A stretch of DNA of 64,000 nucleotides from Arctopsyche grandis. Taxonomy: Eukaryota; Arthropoda; Insecta; Trichoptera; Hydropsychidae. Below the pieces are notes generated by a model that was not told where the DNA came from, did not search any database, and was given only the letters and a program-made list of their open reading frames with translations. Below are positions 15,195-30,900 of the stretch, piece after piece; the first letter of the stretch is position 1; every line of letters begins with the position of its first letter. The stretch covers positions 11,349,501 through 11,413,500 of the forward strand of contig NC_135362.1 in the NCBI RefSeq assembly GCF_051622035.1, in the 5' to 3' direction. The translations under genes were made by a program, and so were the position numbers.

Positions 15195-18100
15195 TTTTTC
15201 TAGATCATGAAAACGTGATCAGTGATCGATTCTGAGTTCGAATCAGTCAAAATCTCGAGTTCGAATTTTCGCATGATCACAAAACTTCATCTATTGTTAC
15301 TACGTACATAGATAAAGTAACAAATTGACATATGAACTAATTTTTACATGCGAAAAATAACAAAATGCGAAAAATGGTATTGCTTTCAACGCTTATTTAA
15401 AATATCAAAGTATTAGTTTTTGTATATAATACAAGGAAATATTGATGATCGTCTTTAAACTTTCAAAAATGATTCTTATCCCCATACATTAGCTCAAAAC
15501 ATGCCTACGACGCGTTTAAAAAATGATTAGAATTTCGATTTATTATTTAATATTATACATGTGCATTTAAAATTCCATTATCTTCATAGAATTAATTTAA
15601 AATATACGCATATACATATTTATGTATATAAAATTGAAAATTTTTGTTACTTTAAATAAATAAAAAAAATCACAGTACGTATTTAGCTTCAATGAAAGTA
15701 AAAGCAGTGAAAATTTTGGTAATTAAAAATAAATCCGCCTAAAAATATAGTCGAAATGCTACTATATTAACTCCGTTAAAATGAACTGCTAAGGGATCGT
15801 GCGAGCATTTATGACGAAGTGGGTGGAGCTGGGGGGGGAGTAAAAAAATCACGTCGATATATCGGCATGCTTTCGGTCGAAAATGATTTGATTTAATTAA
15901 ACGAAAGATATGCAACAATATTTGGGGATCAGATTGACTGCTTCCTATCGACCACCCACCGCCCATCCGGCCACCCTCTCCGCCGCCACCCCCATCCCCA
16001 GGATAAATAAATGATTCAAGATACATGGCGAGGGGGTGGCGTGAGTTCGGCGCGTGGTGTGTGGTGTGTCGAGGCTCAACCCACGCCGGCTTTAATTTTG
16101 TTTATTCTCAAAACATTTCATTGTTTCCCGACGGATCAAAAATTCAACGCGCAACGAGAGCTTAATTACTGTGCCCACCCGCCCACCCTTCCAACCATCG
16201 ATGGGGTCGAACACTCACCCCCTCGCATACGACCGGCAACATTTCGAGAGACGATGGTGATCATTGACTCTAATTGTGTAATTCTCGTCTCGATTTTTAT
16301 AAGCTACATTTAAAATTCACGATCGATTATTTATTTATTTACATATTAGCCACAGTGACATTGCGTGAATACTCTAACGCGTCACTGTGATTAGACATAT
16401 AAGACAAATACTATATGTATATATAAGAAAATTAGCGAGACATCTATGTTATCTTCTATACGAGTCTACGTGACGAGACAGAATGTTAAATGACAGAAAA
16501 CGCAAATATCGGAAGGCAAAGATCGAAAATCGAAAGATCTTAAGTCGAAAGATCAAAAAAAAACATGGTGCATGGTAAACGGTACATACTCACTTAATTT
16601 GCGCGAGCAGGATACAACAGGAACAAGAGGAACAGGCTTTTCCTCCCGTATTAATGTGCGCGCGCAGAATTTTTTTTGATCTTTCGATTTTCGATCTTTG
16701 CCTTCCGATATTTGCGTTTTCTATCATTTAACATTCTATCTCGTCACGGATACCGCTTCTATACATATATGTATATACATATGTATATGTATATGTATAT
16801 ATATATAAAATTGAATGTCTGTCTGTGTGTCTCGTATAGTCTCCTAAGCCACTGAACCGATTAGGATGGAACTTTCAGGATTAGTTGTATACATGTCCGG
16901 AAACATTACTGTGAAAAAAATCGCCCAAAACGGGAAAAACGGGAATGAGTGTCATTGCAACGCAATAATTTCAAATGTTTTCGTGTCGCGAACGAGAACG
17001 GAACAAGAACGAGAACGGGAACGAGAACAGGAATGGGAACAGGAACGGGAACGAGAACGGGAACGGGAACGGGAACGGGAATTGCATGCGGTATTGTTGC
17101 ATTGTAACGCATGCCGGGTTCAGCTAGTGTTTAATAAATTTTTGAAATCATAGTGGTGACATAGTGGGTATGATGGTTTTTGCCAGTTTGATGGAGGAAC
17201 CGCTTCAACTATGAAATCAGATAAATTGGCAAACCCTGATAGGAAACGATCGACGGAGTCACAAATATCTAAGTCTGACCAGCAGTTTATAAATTATATT
17301 CGGAATAAATTCTTTTCAATCGCGGTCAGCTCACGGGATTGAACCCGGTGACCTCTCGGTGCTTAGTATTAACCACCGAGCCATGCTGTTGGCTACGTAC
17401 ATATAATATATTTATCAATGTACTCGTATTATACGGAATTGGTTTTACGTTATATCACCAACGTGTGCAACGGCAGATAAATATATATGTGTGCAACGGC
17501 AGATAAATTGCATTTCTCCTCTAATGCTTCGTTTATTGTATTTTCATGATTAAAAACATTATACACGTTTTAGAAGACTTTCAATGGAAAAAACTAATAT
17601 AAAGTTTGTAAAATGATTTCGAATTAGTGACTTTAAATGCACGACTAGTATTAGTAGCTTTAAATGCACGACTCTTTTCCGTAAAGCGAGAAGTGTGTGT
17701 TTCTATATTTTATTATGGATGTTTGACAAATAATTCAGAGTTTTTGCTGCATACATATGTATGTATTTTGTTCGTTTGAATCAAATATTATTTTAGGACA
17801 TGACGTCTGTTGTATAAAAATAATAATCAAAAAAATTTGAACGCCAGAAGAGTGTGTAAAAGAAAAACCTATATTTTCCATCGAATGTTCAAAATGCAAT
17901 TTTCTGTGGTTGAAAATTAGACATTCAAATCATACATAACTGATATTAAAAGTAAAATCTATATTTTACATGGTATTGTAATAGCATAATAAAAACATGT
18001 ATGTATGTACATATGTACATATATTATACAGACATATATGTATATATATTTATAAGTATGTATGTATATACATATTTATATTTTAATTTATCTATACATT

Positions 18101-18904
18101 TATATGTATGTATATTTAGTGAAAAAAACCATTATTTACAGCAACAATTAAAATTATCAGACTTTTTCCATAAATGGTCAGTAACTTTTACGAAAGTTTA
18201 GTGATAGTAGTGTACTATATACATTTGTATGTATGTAGATGAAAATGAACGGTCAGTAACAGTCCCGGCCTTACACCCGATGGCGCCCTCAGGCATTTTT
18301 TTATAAACACCCTTAGAAAGAACTTTCGCCTTTGGCGCTCTAATCTAAAATTTTGAATGGCTTTTGGCGTTCTAATTTTAAATTTTAAAGCGCCTTTGGC
18401 GCATCGTTCGGCGCCCTAACTTATTTGGCGCCTTCGAGCGCCGCCCGAACCAGCCCCCCCCCAAAAACCGGCACTGGTCAGGTCAGTAAACTGCTAATTA
18501 TTTTAAAGTATTTTTTGTCACACATATGTACATAAGCATCCTAATTTATTATATACATATATATATATATATAATCAAAAACACATTTAATAAGTGTAAA
18601 ACATTTTCTTAAACAGTGTTTTTTAGAATGTAGTGCAAGGGCTCCCAAAAAGGTCTCCCAAGGGCTTTTAAAACGAAAAAATTAGACCAATTTAACAAAA
18701 GCTTTACTCTCATTAATGAGCTTCATAAAATTTGAAGTTTCTTATCATCACCTTCAAATTTCAATGAAAATAATGTTAATAAAGTCTAGCAAAAACCATC
18801 GCAATGATTTTTTCAATGGATTTGGGAAATTTAGAATTGCAGTAGATTGAATTGTAAAATGACGTTACGGTGACACAATTGAAATCTTATTATAACATAT
18901 ATAA

Positions 18905-18989
<85 letters not shown>

Positions 18990-21900
18990 AATATATATAT
19001 GAAATCGATTGAATCCAGAAAAATACTCAAATATAAAGTATGTTTATGACATATTTATAAAAATAATTACAAAAATTATTTTGATATTTTGTAAATAAAA
19101 ACTGAATATTTTCAACTTATAAGAAAATTAATAAAATCACCATGAAAATTTAGATGAAAAGAACATATCTCCCAACCTCTAAAACAGTGGTTCTCAAGTG
19201 CGGCCACTAGTGGATTTTACTGCGGCCACCAGCGACTTAATAGTAAATAATACTAATATTTAAAAAAAAATTAATATATTTTAAAAACCACAAAAAAGTA
19301 ACTTAACAATAATAGAAACCATACTCATCATTGACAAACTAAAAAATATAGCGAAAAGACTTGTGACAGAAGTTTAAAAGGACAATTTTTCAATTTTATC
19401 TTCTGTTAGTGATTTGATAGATAAGATGACAGACACAACTTCAAAATTAAAATTAAAACTTATAATAATAGAGTATCTTAAATCTCTGAATCTGGAACTT
19501 GATAAAAGGTTCGAAGAATTGAATTTTTTTTTTAATTGTTTCTTTTGTATCTTCCCCTTTTATTATGATGACAAATGAAAATTTCATAATAATACAAAAT
19601 AGATTAAAATAATTTTCAGTATTGAGATTAATTAACTGGGCTAACGTAAAATATGCATTATTAGAAATTAGTCATGATCAAATACTTAATAACCATTTTA
19701 ATAATATTTCGGTTCAAAAATTTTGGTCGGAAATATACGTTGACAATGAAACAAACCAATATAAAGATTTGGCAGCAATTGCTTTATTTATATTGTCTAT
19801 TTTTCCCACTGCCGTATATTGCGAAAGATCATTCAGTATAATGCACTTTATCAAAAACAAATTTAGAAACCAGCTAACAGACGCAAACTTAGAAGCAGCA
19901 ATGCGGCTTGCATTGGAAGAAAGGAGTATTGAGCAATTTCCATTTGCATTATTATTAAATAAATAGATACCACAATTTTAAAATTTCTTTTATTTTATGA
20001 ATAAATTGATTCACTTTTTTGTAACTTTAATTTATTTGATTAAATCTGGTGCGGCCACCAGACATTTCCATGGGACCCCTATTATCACCTGTGCGGCCAC
20101 GGTAAAATTTTGCCTGAGAACCACTGCTCTAAAAGGTTGAGTAACCTTGGTGTAGTGAAGCTGTATCAGTAATCAATAATTATAAAATCTTATATAATGG
20201 TATTAATTATATGTACATATTTAGCAATGCAAGCTTTTCCCAAAGGGAATGAAACATAATTATGCGGTCGTAGTGTAAAAATACTTCATGCAGGAAATAA
20301 AAATAATTCTTAAATATAACTGACGTAATTTAACCCACAAAACTCAAAATTGTCCTCGATTTATTTAATCGGTATTATGTAATATAATAATTACATAATA
20401 TTTTGTGCGGATGTACGACAATAAAAATCGCGTTGGCACCTACAGTCGAGCCAGCAGCAGAGTTTTCTTAAATGGCGTAATAATTTGTAATTGTTCACGC
20501 ACAATGGGGTAAAATTAACGAGCTGTTGATACCTGTGCTTTTGCACATACACACACCTACCAAAGTCATTAAACTCGCCGACGATAAAGGGCGGCCACCT
20601 ACAACAAATAATAAAGAGTTGGCGCTCACTCCTCGCCCCGTTCGAAACGACAAAACGTACATTTAAAATAAAATAATGATAATACAACAAAAAAAAAAAA
20701 CCGGGGATTCGTCGTCGCCATGGCAGATTCATTACGACAAATTACGTGTCAACTCACGGGTATATATGTAGGGAAAGGGCGTGGGGTCGAAAGTTGTGCA
20801 TCGACACAATCCTCTAATAACTACAGTATCTTTTGGGAAATCATTTCAATTATTAATCTGAAAATAATATTTTTTTTCTAGAAAATTTTCACCAAATTTA
20901 CATTTTTCAATGCAACCAATAAAAATAACTTTCCGATTTTGAATTACAAGCCCGATTGTGGGGCTGAGTCGAAGCATTTCATGCATTCGTAAAAATCAAT
21001 CGACTCCAACTCCATCTTATTATATTCTTTAATCAATAGTATTATGGTATGCGTCAACTAGACTCCAGTTTCATTGAATTAAAGCTACTAATAAAATGGA
21101 ATCTAACAATTTATTAACAAAAATCATGAATTTAAATTACATTTAATACAATCGTAAAATTGTTGTGGCCAAAGCCGATTGTCTCATACTCTTTTTTTAT
21201 TTATTATATTTATTTATTCTCGTTTTTTTTTATTAAATTGATTTTTTTGTGCACAAAATTAATCCACCTACACTATGAATGTATGTACATACACACTTTT
21301 ATTTACACCTATTGCATTACCAAAAATTCAATAAATGGGAATACTGTCAATTTTTAGTGATTTTTTTTAATTACTTGAACTTTTTGTATTTTAAAAAGTG
21401 CCATTATATTTATTACTAACAATTTTATACATTAGCGAGAAAATTCAATCTTACTGAAATCGTTTAAGTTGGGGCCGGAGTCGGACTTGAATCATAAGGT
21501 AAAGTCGTAGTAGGAGTCGGTTAATTGTGAAAGGACACCACAAGCCCTGATTACAAGTTGTGACAGTTTTAATTCTTGACAGTATTTAACCCTTTTTTAC
21601 GCCAACGACTCACCCATGAGTCGCGCATTGATTCGCCTTGTACGCCATCGACTCATCAGCGTCGATTTCTCTTCCGAATCGTACAATATTTAACGTATAA
21701 AATTGTTTTACAAGCACTATCTATGGCCAGATTTGGTTACAAAAATTTAAAAAATCCACAGTTTTTCAGGATTAACAAAACTGCAATGTATATCATCAGG
21801 GTTGCCACTTAATCCATTATATTGAGAAATCTCAAACGTCTACAAACTCTCGTGCATCATGACACGTGTCATGCAGATGCATGCAAAGTCACTCCAAGCC

Positions 21901-24900
21901 TCACTTGTTCTTTAGTATGGAAAAATCCAAGTTTTCCACGACATTTTCTCATTCCACAAACAAACAGCGGTCGTTTTTTGCACAATTACTTAAATTTCAA
22001 CAGTCGCCTTCTTAACGCAAAAACAAGGAAGCGTTTATATATTTATTAAATTGTTTAATTAATTTGAGCTTCGAAATAATACCTACATGCACATGTACAT
22101 ATGTACATATATACATATGTAACAGTTGTAGAAATGAAAAACGATTACGAGTGAATTACGTCAAATAAATAATGACACGAATGTGTTTAATTTCATGTGA
22201 TTGTATTTTGAGAATGTAACTTTTGTACAGCGCTGTACGTTGCCCGAACGTCCAGGTAATAATGTGGGGGCGGCGCGCCGTGAACGGGGGCGGGTAGGGG
22301 CGTCTCCCCCGCGAAGGCTTTGATCGCTGATCTGTTTATCAGTTGATGAAATCAAAGTGACGTCCTTTATCAGACGCCCGAACCGGAAACATCAAATTGT
22401 CTCCGAGCCGTTGGCAATAACGCCGCGTTACTGCCGCACGTGCACACACACACACACACATATAATATATGTATGTACTATGTATGTAGATACAACACCG
22501 AATACATGTAGATCTTGTCTACTTTATATTATGGCCTCTATATTTATATAATATATAAGATATGTACATATATATGAATATTATATTTATCTCATGCACG
22601 TATTGCCAGTTATACCTATACATTTTAGGTATACCTACCTAGTATAAAATCATTGAAATTTCAGATGATTCAATGGGATGGTGAGAGTCAAAGATTTCAT
22701 TACATTTATATCCACTGTCATCATTTGAGCCATTTCTTTTTTTGCATTTTCAAAAGACTTTTCCGGAAAATTCTTACGAAATTGAATTTCTGCGCCCAGC
22801 CACGCCTTGCTGAATGGCGCTGCTTTCGCTCTCACCAAAAGGCTTCGCTCTCCCAAATTGATATTTATTTCAAATGCGAGCAAATGGCAAATCGGTGGCG
22901 TCTGCACACTAGGTAGACGCTGAAGAATCCCTCATTTTGTAACTTTGAGCCAATAAACTTCCACTTGGATTTGAGGAAACCCGTGCACGGCTAGGAATTT
23001 AATAAAGAACATATGTATTTACTTTTCAATTGTATCATTTTTTTATGTATTAGATTTTCAATATCTTTTTCGATATTACGTTCATACGTACATACATACA
23101 TACATGCATTTGAACAGACAAATTTTGAACAAATATGCGAATATAAATTTTTGAAAAATGATATTCTAATTCAAAATGTAATGTTTTCAACTAAGGAGTC
23201 ATGGGTTCATTCGCTGGCCCGGTGTTGCCAACCAGACCTTGGATATATGAGATTCAAGGTCGATCAGATTTTTTCAATGTATCTGACTTCATTGTTGAAA
23301 CGGTTCCACCAATTTGGCACAAACTCGAATTTACATTCTTTATATTCGAATTTATATTATTCTTTCTCACAAATTCGAATTTATAGCATCTCAAATTTGA
23401 TGATTATTATATATGTAGGTATAAATATGCTACCCACTCTGTAAAATGTATATATTTCTCGCAGAAGTTTGCTGTATTTCAAATTTGTCCATTGATATCT
23501 CTATGATACTGTATAAATATAATTTTTTATCAAAGTTTGTAATTCGCCAGAAAGGTGCATTGGGTTTGCCTGCTAGGTATATGATATATGCAGGGCTTTT
23601 TTTACCATGTAACACGGTGGAACGGCGTTCCGGCGGCGATCTTTTTGTCTCAGCATTTTTTATGTTTCAAGCGAATATTCTATATTCTATATCTTATATA
23701 CATATGTACATATACCCTCGTGGTATATGTATGTATAAAATAATATGTAAATAAAATGAAACATACATTAGCATTAAATTTTGATCTAAACATATTCATG
23801 AAATTGTTTTGATTTTTCAATTACTTTCCAATCCACCGAAATGACTTAAACCATTGTTATAATGATCGACACGATTTAACGAATAAATTGCTTCAAATCA
23901 TAGTCTTTATCCATATTACTATTTTTATAATATGTACATATTTTTGAAACATTGGCAATTATGGTATTTTACGACACCATCATATTTCATAGCCTGAACA
24001 TTTAGAGCACACATCAGATCGTGAAAAATTATTTTCATTTGTAAATATCCCTGAAACTGCATTTTGTTAATTGAGCGCATTTAGATATGGAGAGTTTGTA
24101 TAACCGAATGGCCCCTCTCGGTTTTCAACCCTTCGAGCGAGGGAAGGAAGGGCAAACGGAACACAATTCATTGCTCATTTACCCACGCAATCAAAATAAA
24201 CATTTGACTTGATTCGGCGACGGCAGCTGCGTATTTATCCGCGTCGAAACCTCAAGTATCCTCCTCCGACAGATAGATACCTTCACATCTGTATACGGGG
24301 AGGGAGAACCCTTCCGATATTGAAAACAATGCAAGCGATCACAATGCAATTGTACCGTGAAAATCATACGTGCATTCTCGCTTTGTTGCGAATAATAATT
24401 ATGTGTGGATCCCGTCGTTAAATCGTCTCAAAGGGGAAATAAGTGCTATTGTCTTTGTGTCGCGGATGTCAAACGAATGAATAAATGACACTGCAAAGGG
24501 GCGAGAGGAGCCCGTTTATTCGGTTGAAGTTGTAAATTATGCATAATTGTTGAAGGATTCCAACGAAAGCACACTGGAATTATTCTCTATGTCGTAGCGT
24601 ATTTTGAAAGAAAGATACACTGTTTGCCAACGACTTGAATAAACACAGAGCTTCTACTCGGCAATGACAAAGCAAATGCGCTCTTCTACACTCAAGAGAC
24701 AAAATTATGGTAGAAAGACCAAAATGTCAACGCAATAAAAAAGAGTATTTAAGATAAAATAGAAATTTGTAAATAAATTAAATTTTACTATTTTTATTAC
24801 TTATAATATAATAAACATTTTTACACAAAATAAAAAAAGCACAAGATAAACAGCAGTGCATTTTTATATGTAATTAGCACACAAATAAAGATAGGTTTTC

Positions 24901-27900
24901 AAAAGTATCCATTTTTTAAACATGCTGTTTGATGCATATGTACATATATACCTAAATAAATAAAAAGTTATATTGATGATAAAGTCTAATTATACTGTTA
25001 TTTCACAATTAAATATTTAAAATAAATTAATACCATGCTCGGTCTTACATATGTATGTATGTATACCAATAGGTTTATTTCATGCTGATTTAGGTTTATG
25101 TGCTAAAGGTTTATATTGTCTTTATGTAGCTTGGATTTAAAACAAAACCACCTAAACCAACAATTCAGAAACACTGAATTTAGTCGGAATATGAATGGAA
25201 ACTTGGTCCTGAAACATAGTGATTTAAAGATACACCGAACTTTATAATGCATTTAACAGATGAGCCGTCGGATAGAACTTTCATAAAAATAAGATCTATG
25301 TATGTAATTTGTTATATATTATACTTACTACTGACTACAAATTTCTTTGTTTTGAATCGTCCAGGAAACGATGGATGAAACGGGGATGTGAATAATTGCA
25401 AATGAATCGCATTTTCCATACAATATACATACATATGTACATACAAGACCATTGAACGATTTATTATATTAAAAATAAAACAAGCGATAATGGAGTGTGT
25501 GCTTGCATTTTATCGGGGTATAATAATAATTTGTTGGAGTTGAATCGCTTAAGGGTGGTTGCGGTATTCGAGCCACTTTCGAATCCACCCACAACCACCT
25601 CAAAGCCCTCCCTCCCCTCCATCTCCACCCACCGACCGGGTAAAATATTTAATTCAACAATCCGATATGCGAAAATCTAGCATACGTGGCGAAGTCGTAC
25701 AAAATGGCGAACTCGTCGACTGCACGCCATGTTTTTGTTTCGTTCCCATTTCCATTTAGGTATTTTGTTTTTTTTTTCAGACCATTCGCTCCTTCTTCCG
25801 GTGAACGAACTGCAAACGCTGCCGGTTTTGCAAACGTTAGAATATTTGTTTTTACAACGATAACCGAATTTTACATTAGCCTACTTTAATAATAAATAAA
25901 TTAATTGATTGTAAAACTTCTACAAATAGAACAAGAAAATTAAACCATCCAAATTGTAATGCTGATAAAATTTAAACTCTCAATCTATGTATTCATTTAA
26001 TAATTTTGCCCCGCCATGATGACATTAAAATTTGTTTGTCTTAGAAGGTTTTTGAGATACAATACAAGCGAGTTAAGAATAAGACTTTTTTTTTTTTGGT
26101 GTTGTGTGATCTCACTCAAATTAATTTCATTGTTGAAAGGCTAGAATTGGAATAAAAATAGCCAGCAGATCGGTGGTTGCGTTAATGCTAACCACCAAGT
26201 GTTTCCCGGGTTCAAGCATTGGGTTGACCTCGATTGAGGAGAATTAATTCAGAGTATTTCTGTAGTGCTACTGGTCAGACTTGAATATTTGTGACTCCAA
26301 GCGGATCGTATCCTATCAGAGTTTGCCAATTTATCTGATTTAATTGTTGAAACGGTTCCTCATCAAAATAGCAAAACCATCCTACCTACTATTTGTCACC
26401 ACCATTTGAATATGATTTCAAATTTATACTTTTTAAATGATATATGTTAAATACCATGGTCGCACAAGAGTACCAGGTGTCACTCAAGAATAAAATCCGT
26501 AATGGCATCATGGAAAAATATATATTAAATTGAGTTTCGAAGCATCAATTTGTAAAGTTATAGTAATAAACACTTCTTATATAAAAAAAACCTTGTAAAT
26601 AAGAATATTTTTAGATACGATTTGGTCTTTTGATATGGCACATTTAAAATTACCATATCATCAATATTTCTCTATATATTTCTCAGTCCGAACTATGAAA
26701 ACAGTGGAATAAAATCTAAAAGATATATTCATTGAAACAGATCTTTCTTTTTACGTGACACACAATACAGATGGAATCTCCACACTTTAAAGAATTTATT
26801 TGATCTTGTGTCTGCCTAGAGCGATCCGCAAATTCAATCCATCAACATCGACGCGGCTAGCCATGTGATTAATCCAATTGGGGGTGGAGTGGAGCTTGGG
26901 GTGAAAAACCGAGGTAAGTCTATTTCTAAACAAAGCCATTTTAATAATGCATTTTTCAATTTTCCTAAAACAAATAAACGGCGGCGAGGTCATGACGTCA
27001 CGCGCAAACCACCCAGCACCCCCCTGAGAATGGGGTAGGTCAGGCGAACCACCACATACACACGCCCTCGCCATTCTGCAACTCCAATTTATTATTTGCG
27101 TAATACCTGTTCCTGTATCCGTACATTGCATAACCCTATGAAGACGCATCAACAACAATTATCCTTACCTTCGACTTTGACGCACGTAACGACTTTGTAC
27201 GGCTTTTTAATCTTTTCTTTGAAAATTCACCTTTCATCGTACAAAAAAAAAAATTAATTAAAAAATTTTAGCATGCGTTGTATAACGAGTCCGTGCTGTG
27301 ACGTGGGATGTTTCTAGAATTGCCCACGTTTTGCAAACAAAGTCTAGAGCCGCGATTTTTTTCACTCGAGGACACATTGTTTCTTAACAAGTTTTTTTAT
27401 TTTCATGTCGTGGGAAAGAATTTTTTTAAATTCACTTGATTTTCAAATTATGAAACACAGAATTAACCAAAAGATGTCAAAATATTGTGTCAATATTGAC
27501 ACAATCTTTTGTACTTTCTATCTAGAAAGCAGTGATTAAAGAGCAATCTATCAACAAATATGGGAAAATAAAAAATAATACAAAATGTTGACATATCATA
27601 TAATATCGCTATTCTGTCTGTGTGTCTGTCTGTCTGTCTGTCTGAGATAACGCTCTGCGTACTAAAATAGTCGTTTCGATTCGACATACATATGTAAATA
27701 TGCACGTCACAGCTAAACCACTGGCAAAACGTATATACAATACAATAACAAAAGAAAAAAACTTCTATATATACTACACCAATGTTTCCTCTTGGCAGAG
27801 AATTTACCGCCATCTATTGAAAATTTATTTAATTAATTAATTTTTCTATTGGTGTTTTATATTGTTTACATGTAGGTAGGGAGGTAGTTTTTTTCCTCTT

Positions 27901-30900
27901 TTTTTCAAATTAAACAATTAAATATAAAAAAGTATTTGAAAAAAAATTCGACCGCTTGGTGATCGAAAACATGACCGACGACACAATTATTTTAATTTTT
28001 TTTATTTAATAACAATAATATGCCAACACCCATGCGATGATATGTCATCGGGTACAACACTAGTGTATTATATTTACCACGCAGTGAAATGGTTTCGGGA
28101 AAGGTTTTTATCTCCAATGATTTTCCGTATGCGTTCTGAAGCGAAAAGATTGGAAATTAGTGATTGATTTTGTTTTTGGTGGTGCCAATTTTGTACGGAG
28201 CCAACCCGACAAAAATTTTGTGATAAAACTGGCAAAATTTCATAAGAAATAGTCGACTTGAACCAGATCTTGCCAACAGCGATTCACATATTCGTAATGG
28301 AAAAAAAATATATTTCAGGATTTGAACCTACAAATCCGTTTACATGTACATACATATACAATTGCTTAACGAATGAACTACGCTGTGTAAATTTAATACC
28401 AGTTTAAAATGAATTGCTGGTCAATTCGAAATACCAAAATTTCCAGATTCCAGGGTAACACGACATTCTCAGAAAGGGAGACTATCATTCCATATGGACG
28501 ATCACATACATATGTACATATATATATGTATGTATGTACATGATTACACAATTCTCGCCGACGAATTCACAGCGGGGAATATTTCGACGGAGATTTTTCC
28601 GAAATTGAGGATACCTACGACGATCCAACCGACGATGAAGGAGCAGTGTAAACACGAGAGAACGGTACTGGCGCATCATCCCGGACGGACAGCAGCCCTC
28701 TCGAGTCGTTAACAACCCTGATGTGCTTGCTCAGCAAACAACACTTGCGGCTACCGTGGACACGACGATCGCTCTCAACCTTTTTCAACACCGTCAACAT
28801 TGTTAAGAAGCAACATTTGCGAATCGTTCGCATCGCAATATACATACATATATATATGTATATATGTGTACATAGTTGTATTTACGTTGATAGTTAGCTC
28901 ACTATGACGTTGCGTCAGTTCATCCACGAAGAGATCCGCGGTTCACAATCGATCGGAATCATGCGGAAAATTGAGGCTAATTAGTTTGTACGTTTAATAT
29001 ACATACATATGCGTCCAATCAACTGAAATAATTTCATTCGTAATTTAACGGTGACTTTGCACCGCCGATAGTAATTGAATCATATTTTTTTAACCTACCC
29101 ATGACTGGTTTATGTGGATTAAATGTTGGTAATCAATATTTTTCAGAATACATGAATAAAAATGTAGAAATTAGGGTGTGGTGTCGGTTAAAAATTAACC
29201 GACTCCGACTCCAAAGTGCAATTCCAACTTGAATGATTTTAGTAACATCGACTTTTCGTATAAAATTGGTTATTAAAAATGAAAATAATAACGATATTCA
29301 AAATATAAAAAAATTAAGGTACCTATTAAAAAAATCATTGAAAATTGACATGTCACGCAATTTATTGAATTATCGGTAATGAAATAAGTATAAATAAAAA
29401 TTAAGAAAACAAATCGATTTAATAAAATAATTTAAGAGTAAAATGAAGATAAAAAAGTATGTGACGGAGGAAAAAATCAGTTTTGGCAATTACACATCAA
29501 AATACGTGAAATTCAATGATTTTATTTATGGTGTAATTTAAATTTATAATTTTTAAAAATAATTTATGAAATTTTAATTTATTAGTAGAATTTCTTCAAT
29601 AAAATTGATGGTTCTAATTGACACATACCGTAATAAAGTAAATAATTAACAGGAGTCGGTTGATTTTTTACGACTACAACTTGCTTGAAATGCTCCGACT
29701 CCACAGCCCTGGTATAAATCCATGTGTTGCGTGGTTTTATTTGTCTTTCAGTAAAACACCTACATATGTATGTATACTCAACAATTCGAGTTCATTAAAA
29801 ATTACAAAATGAAAAAAAAATTTTTGTTCATGTTGATGGCTTTTATTTAACCAGAAAATAATAAATGAATACGATAGTTAATTTATTTTGCTTCAATAAG
29901 TAATGAATTATTTATTATGCTTTTCACGATATTTCATTCAATTAATGCGAATGGAAATGAAACATAAAATAATGCTTCATGATATACATTTGTACAAATA
30001 TATATTATATATGAATTTAAATACGGGTTTTAATAATTTTGTTAATTGATTGGCCTTATTTTACTAAATGATTAATTTAAACATATTTTATGTATATTAT
30101 AATATGAATGTACATATGTACTTGAGTATGCAACAGAAAAATATGTCGAATCTTAAAAAATAAAATACTGATAAAAATTCTGTATCCATATACATACATA
30201 TGCACACAAATGAGAATGAAAGTTTCAATCTTAACATTTCTATTAAATACGATAAAATGTGTAAAATCACATACTCATGTTTGCACAAACCGTGAACGGA
30301 GGAGATTCGACGCTCGGTTTGTGAAAATAACAGAAGCGCGACCAGAAAAGAGATTTTTGAATCAATAGAGTCGAGCACACTCGAAGTGTACATCGACCGT
30401 GGAATTTTGAAGAATTACAAGGATTAGGTATACCGAGTGGTGTTGGCTTAGGACTTGGAAACCGACCACTTGAGGCGTGTGTGGGCGACCGATGATGAGG
30501 ATGACTGTTACAAAACAAAAAAGTAAAATAAAAACGAAATAAACCCACATACATATGTATACGTACTGTACGTAGTACATACATACATGCATATGCACAC
30601 AGACAGACAAGAGCACTGATGTCGCATCGTCGCGTTTTAATTCATTAAACATTCTAAAGGGCGCAAAAAAAGTGCGGGTGAGTAAGCGACGGGGTATATT
30701 AGCTTTGAGATGGCAAAGGGCAAGTAAGTAATCAGGTAAACGCTGAAAAGTAATTTCGCGCGAAAGTAGGATAAACCTGATTGAAGTCGACGGTTAGGAA
30801 ACAGAGTAATACGCGAAAGGCTATAATATCGGAGCTTAAATAAAAGTAATGCCCGGCCCGAGGCGTAGCTCCCGGGAGGTTGGGGGGGGGGGGGAGAGGT

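Noticed and set aside
15964..16313. Frames over a CCACCC-rich stretch
   Set aside because: Low complexity, with no domain and no supporting splice structure. Kept only as a GC-rich island.
16866..17153. Open frame with an Arg/Glu repeat
   Set aside because: The repeat is a GGGAAC/GAGAAC minisatellite inside a Helitron-like element.
21570..21690. TTAACCCTTTTTTACGCC text resembling a piggyBac end with repeated ACGCCAWCGACTCA
   Set aside because: No matching inverted end with TTAA was found nearby. It may be a fragment, but support is insufficient.
27590..27660. TGTCTGTCTGTC run as another copy of the element at 16790
   Set aside because: Only the TGTCTG run is shared; the following diagnostic block is missing, so it was not called as a family member.
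28494..28845. Overlapping frames on both strands in a GC-richer stretch
   Set aside because: No domain, no convincing exon borders, and all begin in TACATA microsatellite sequence.
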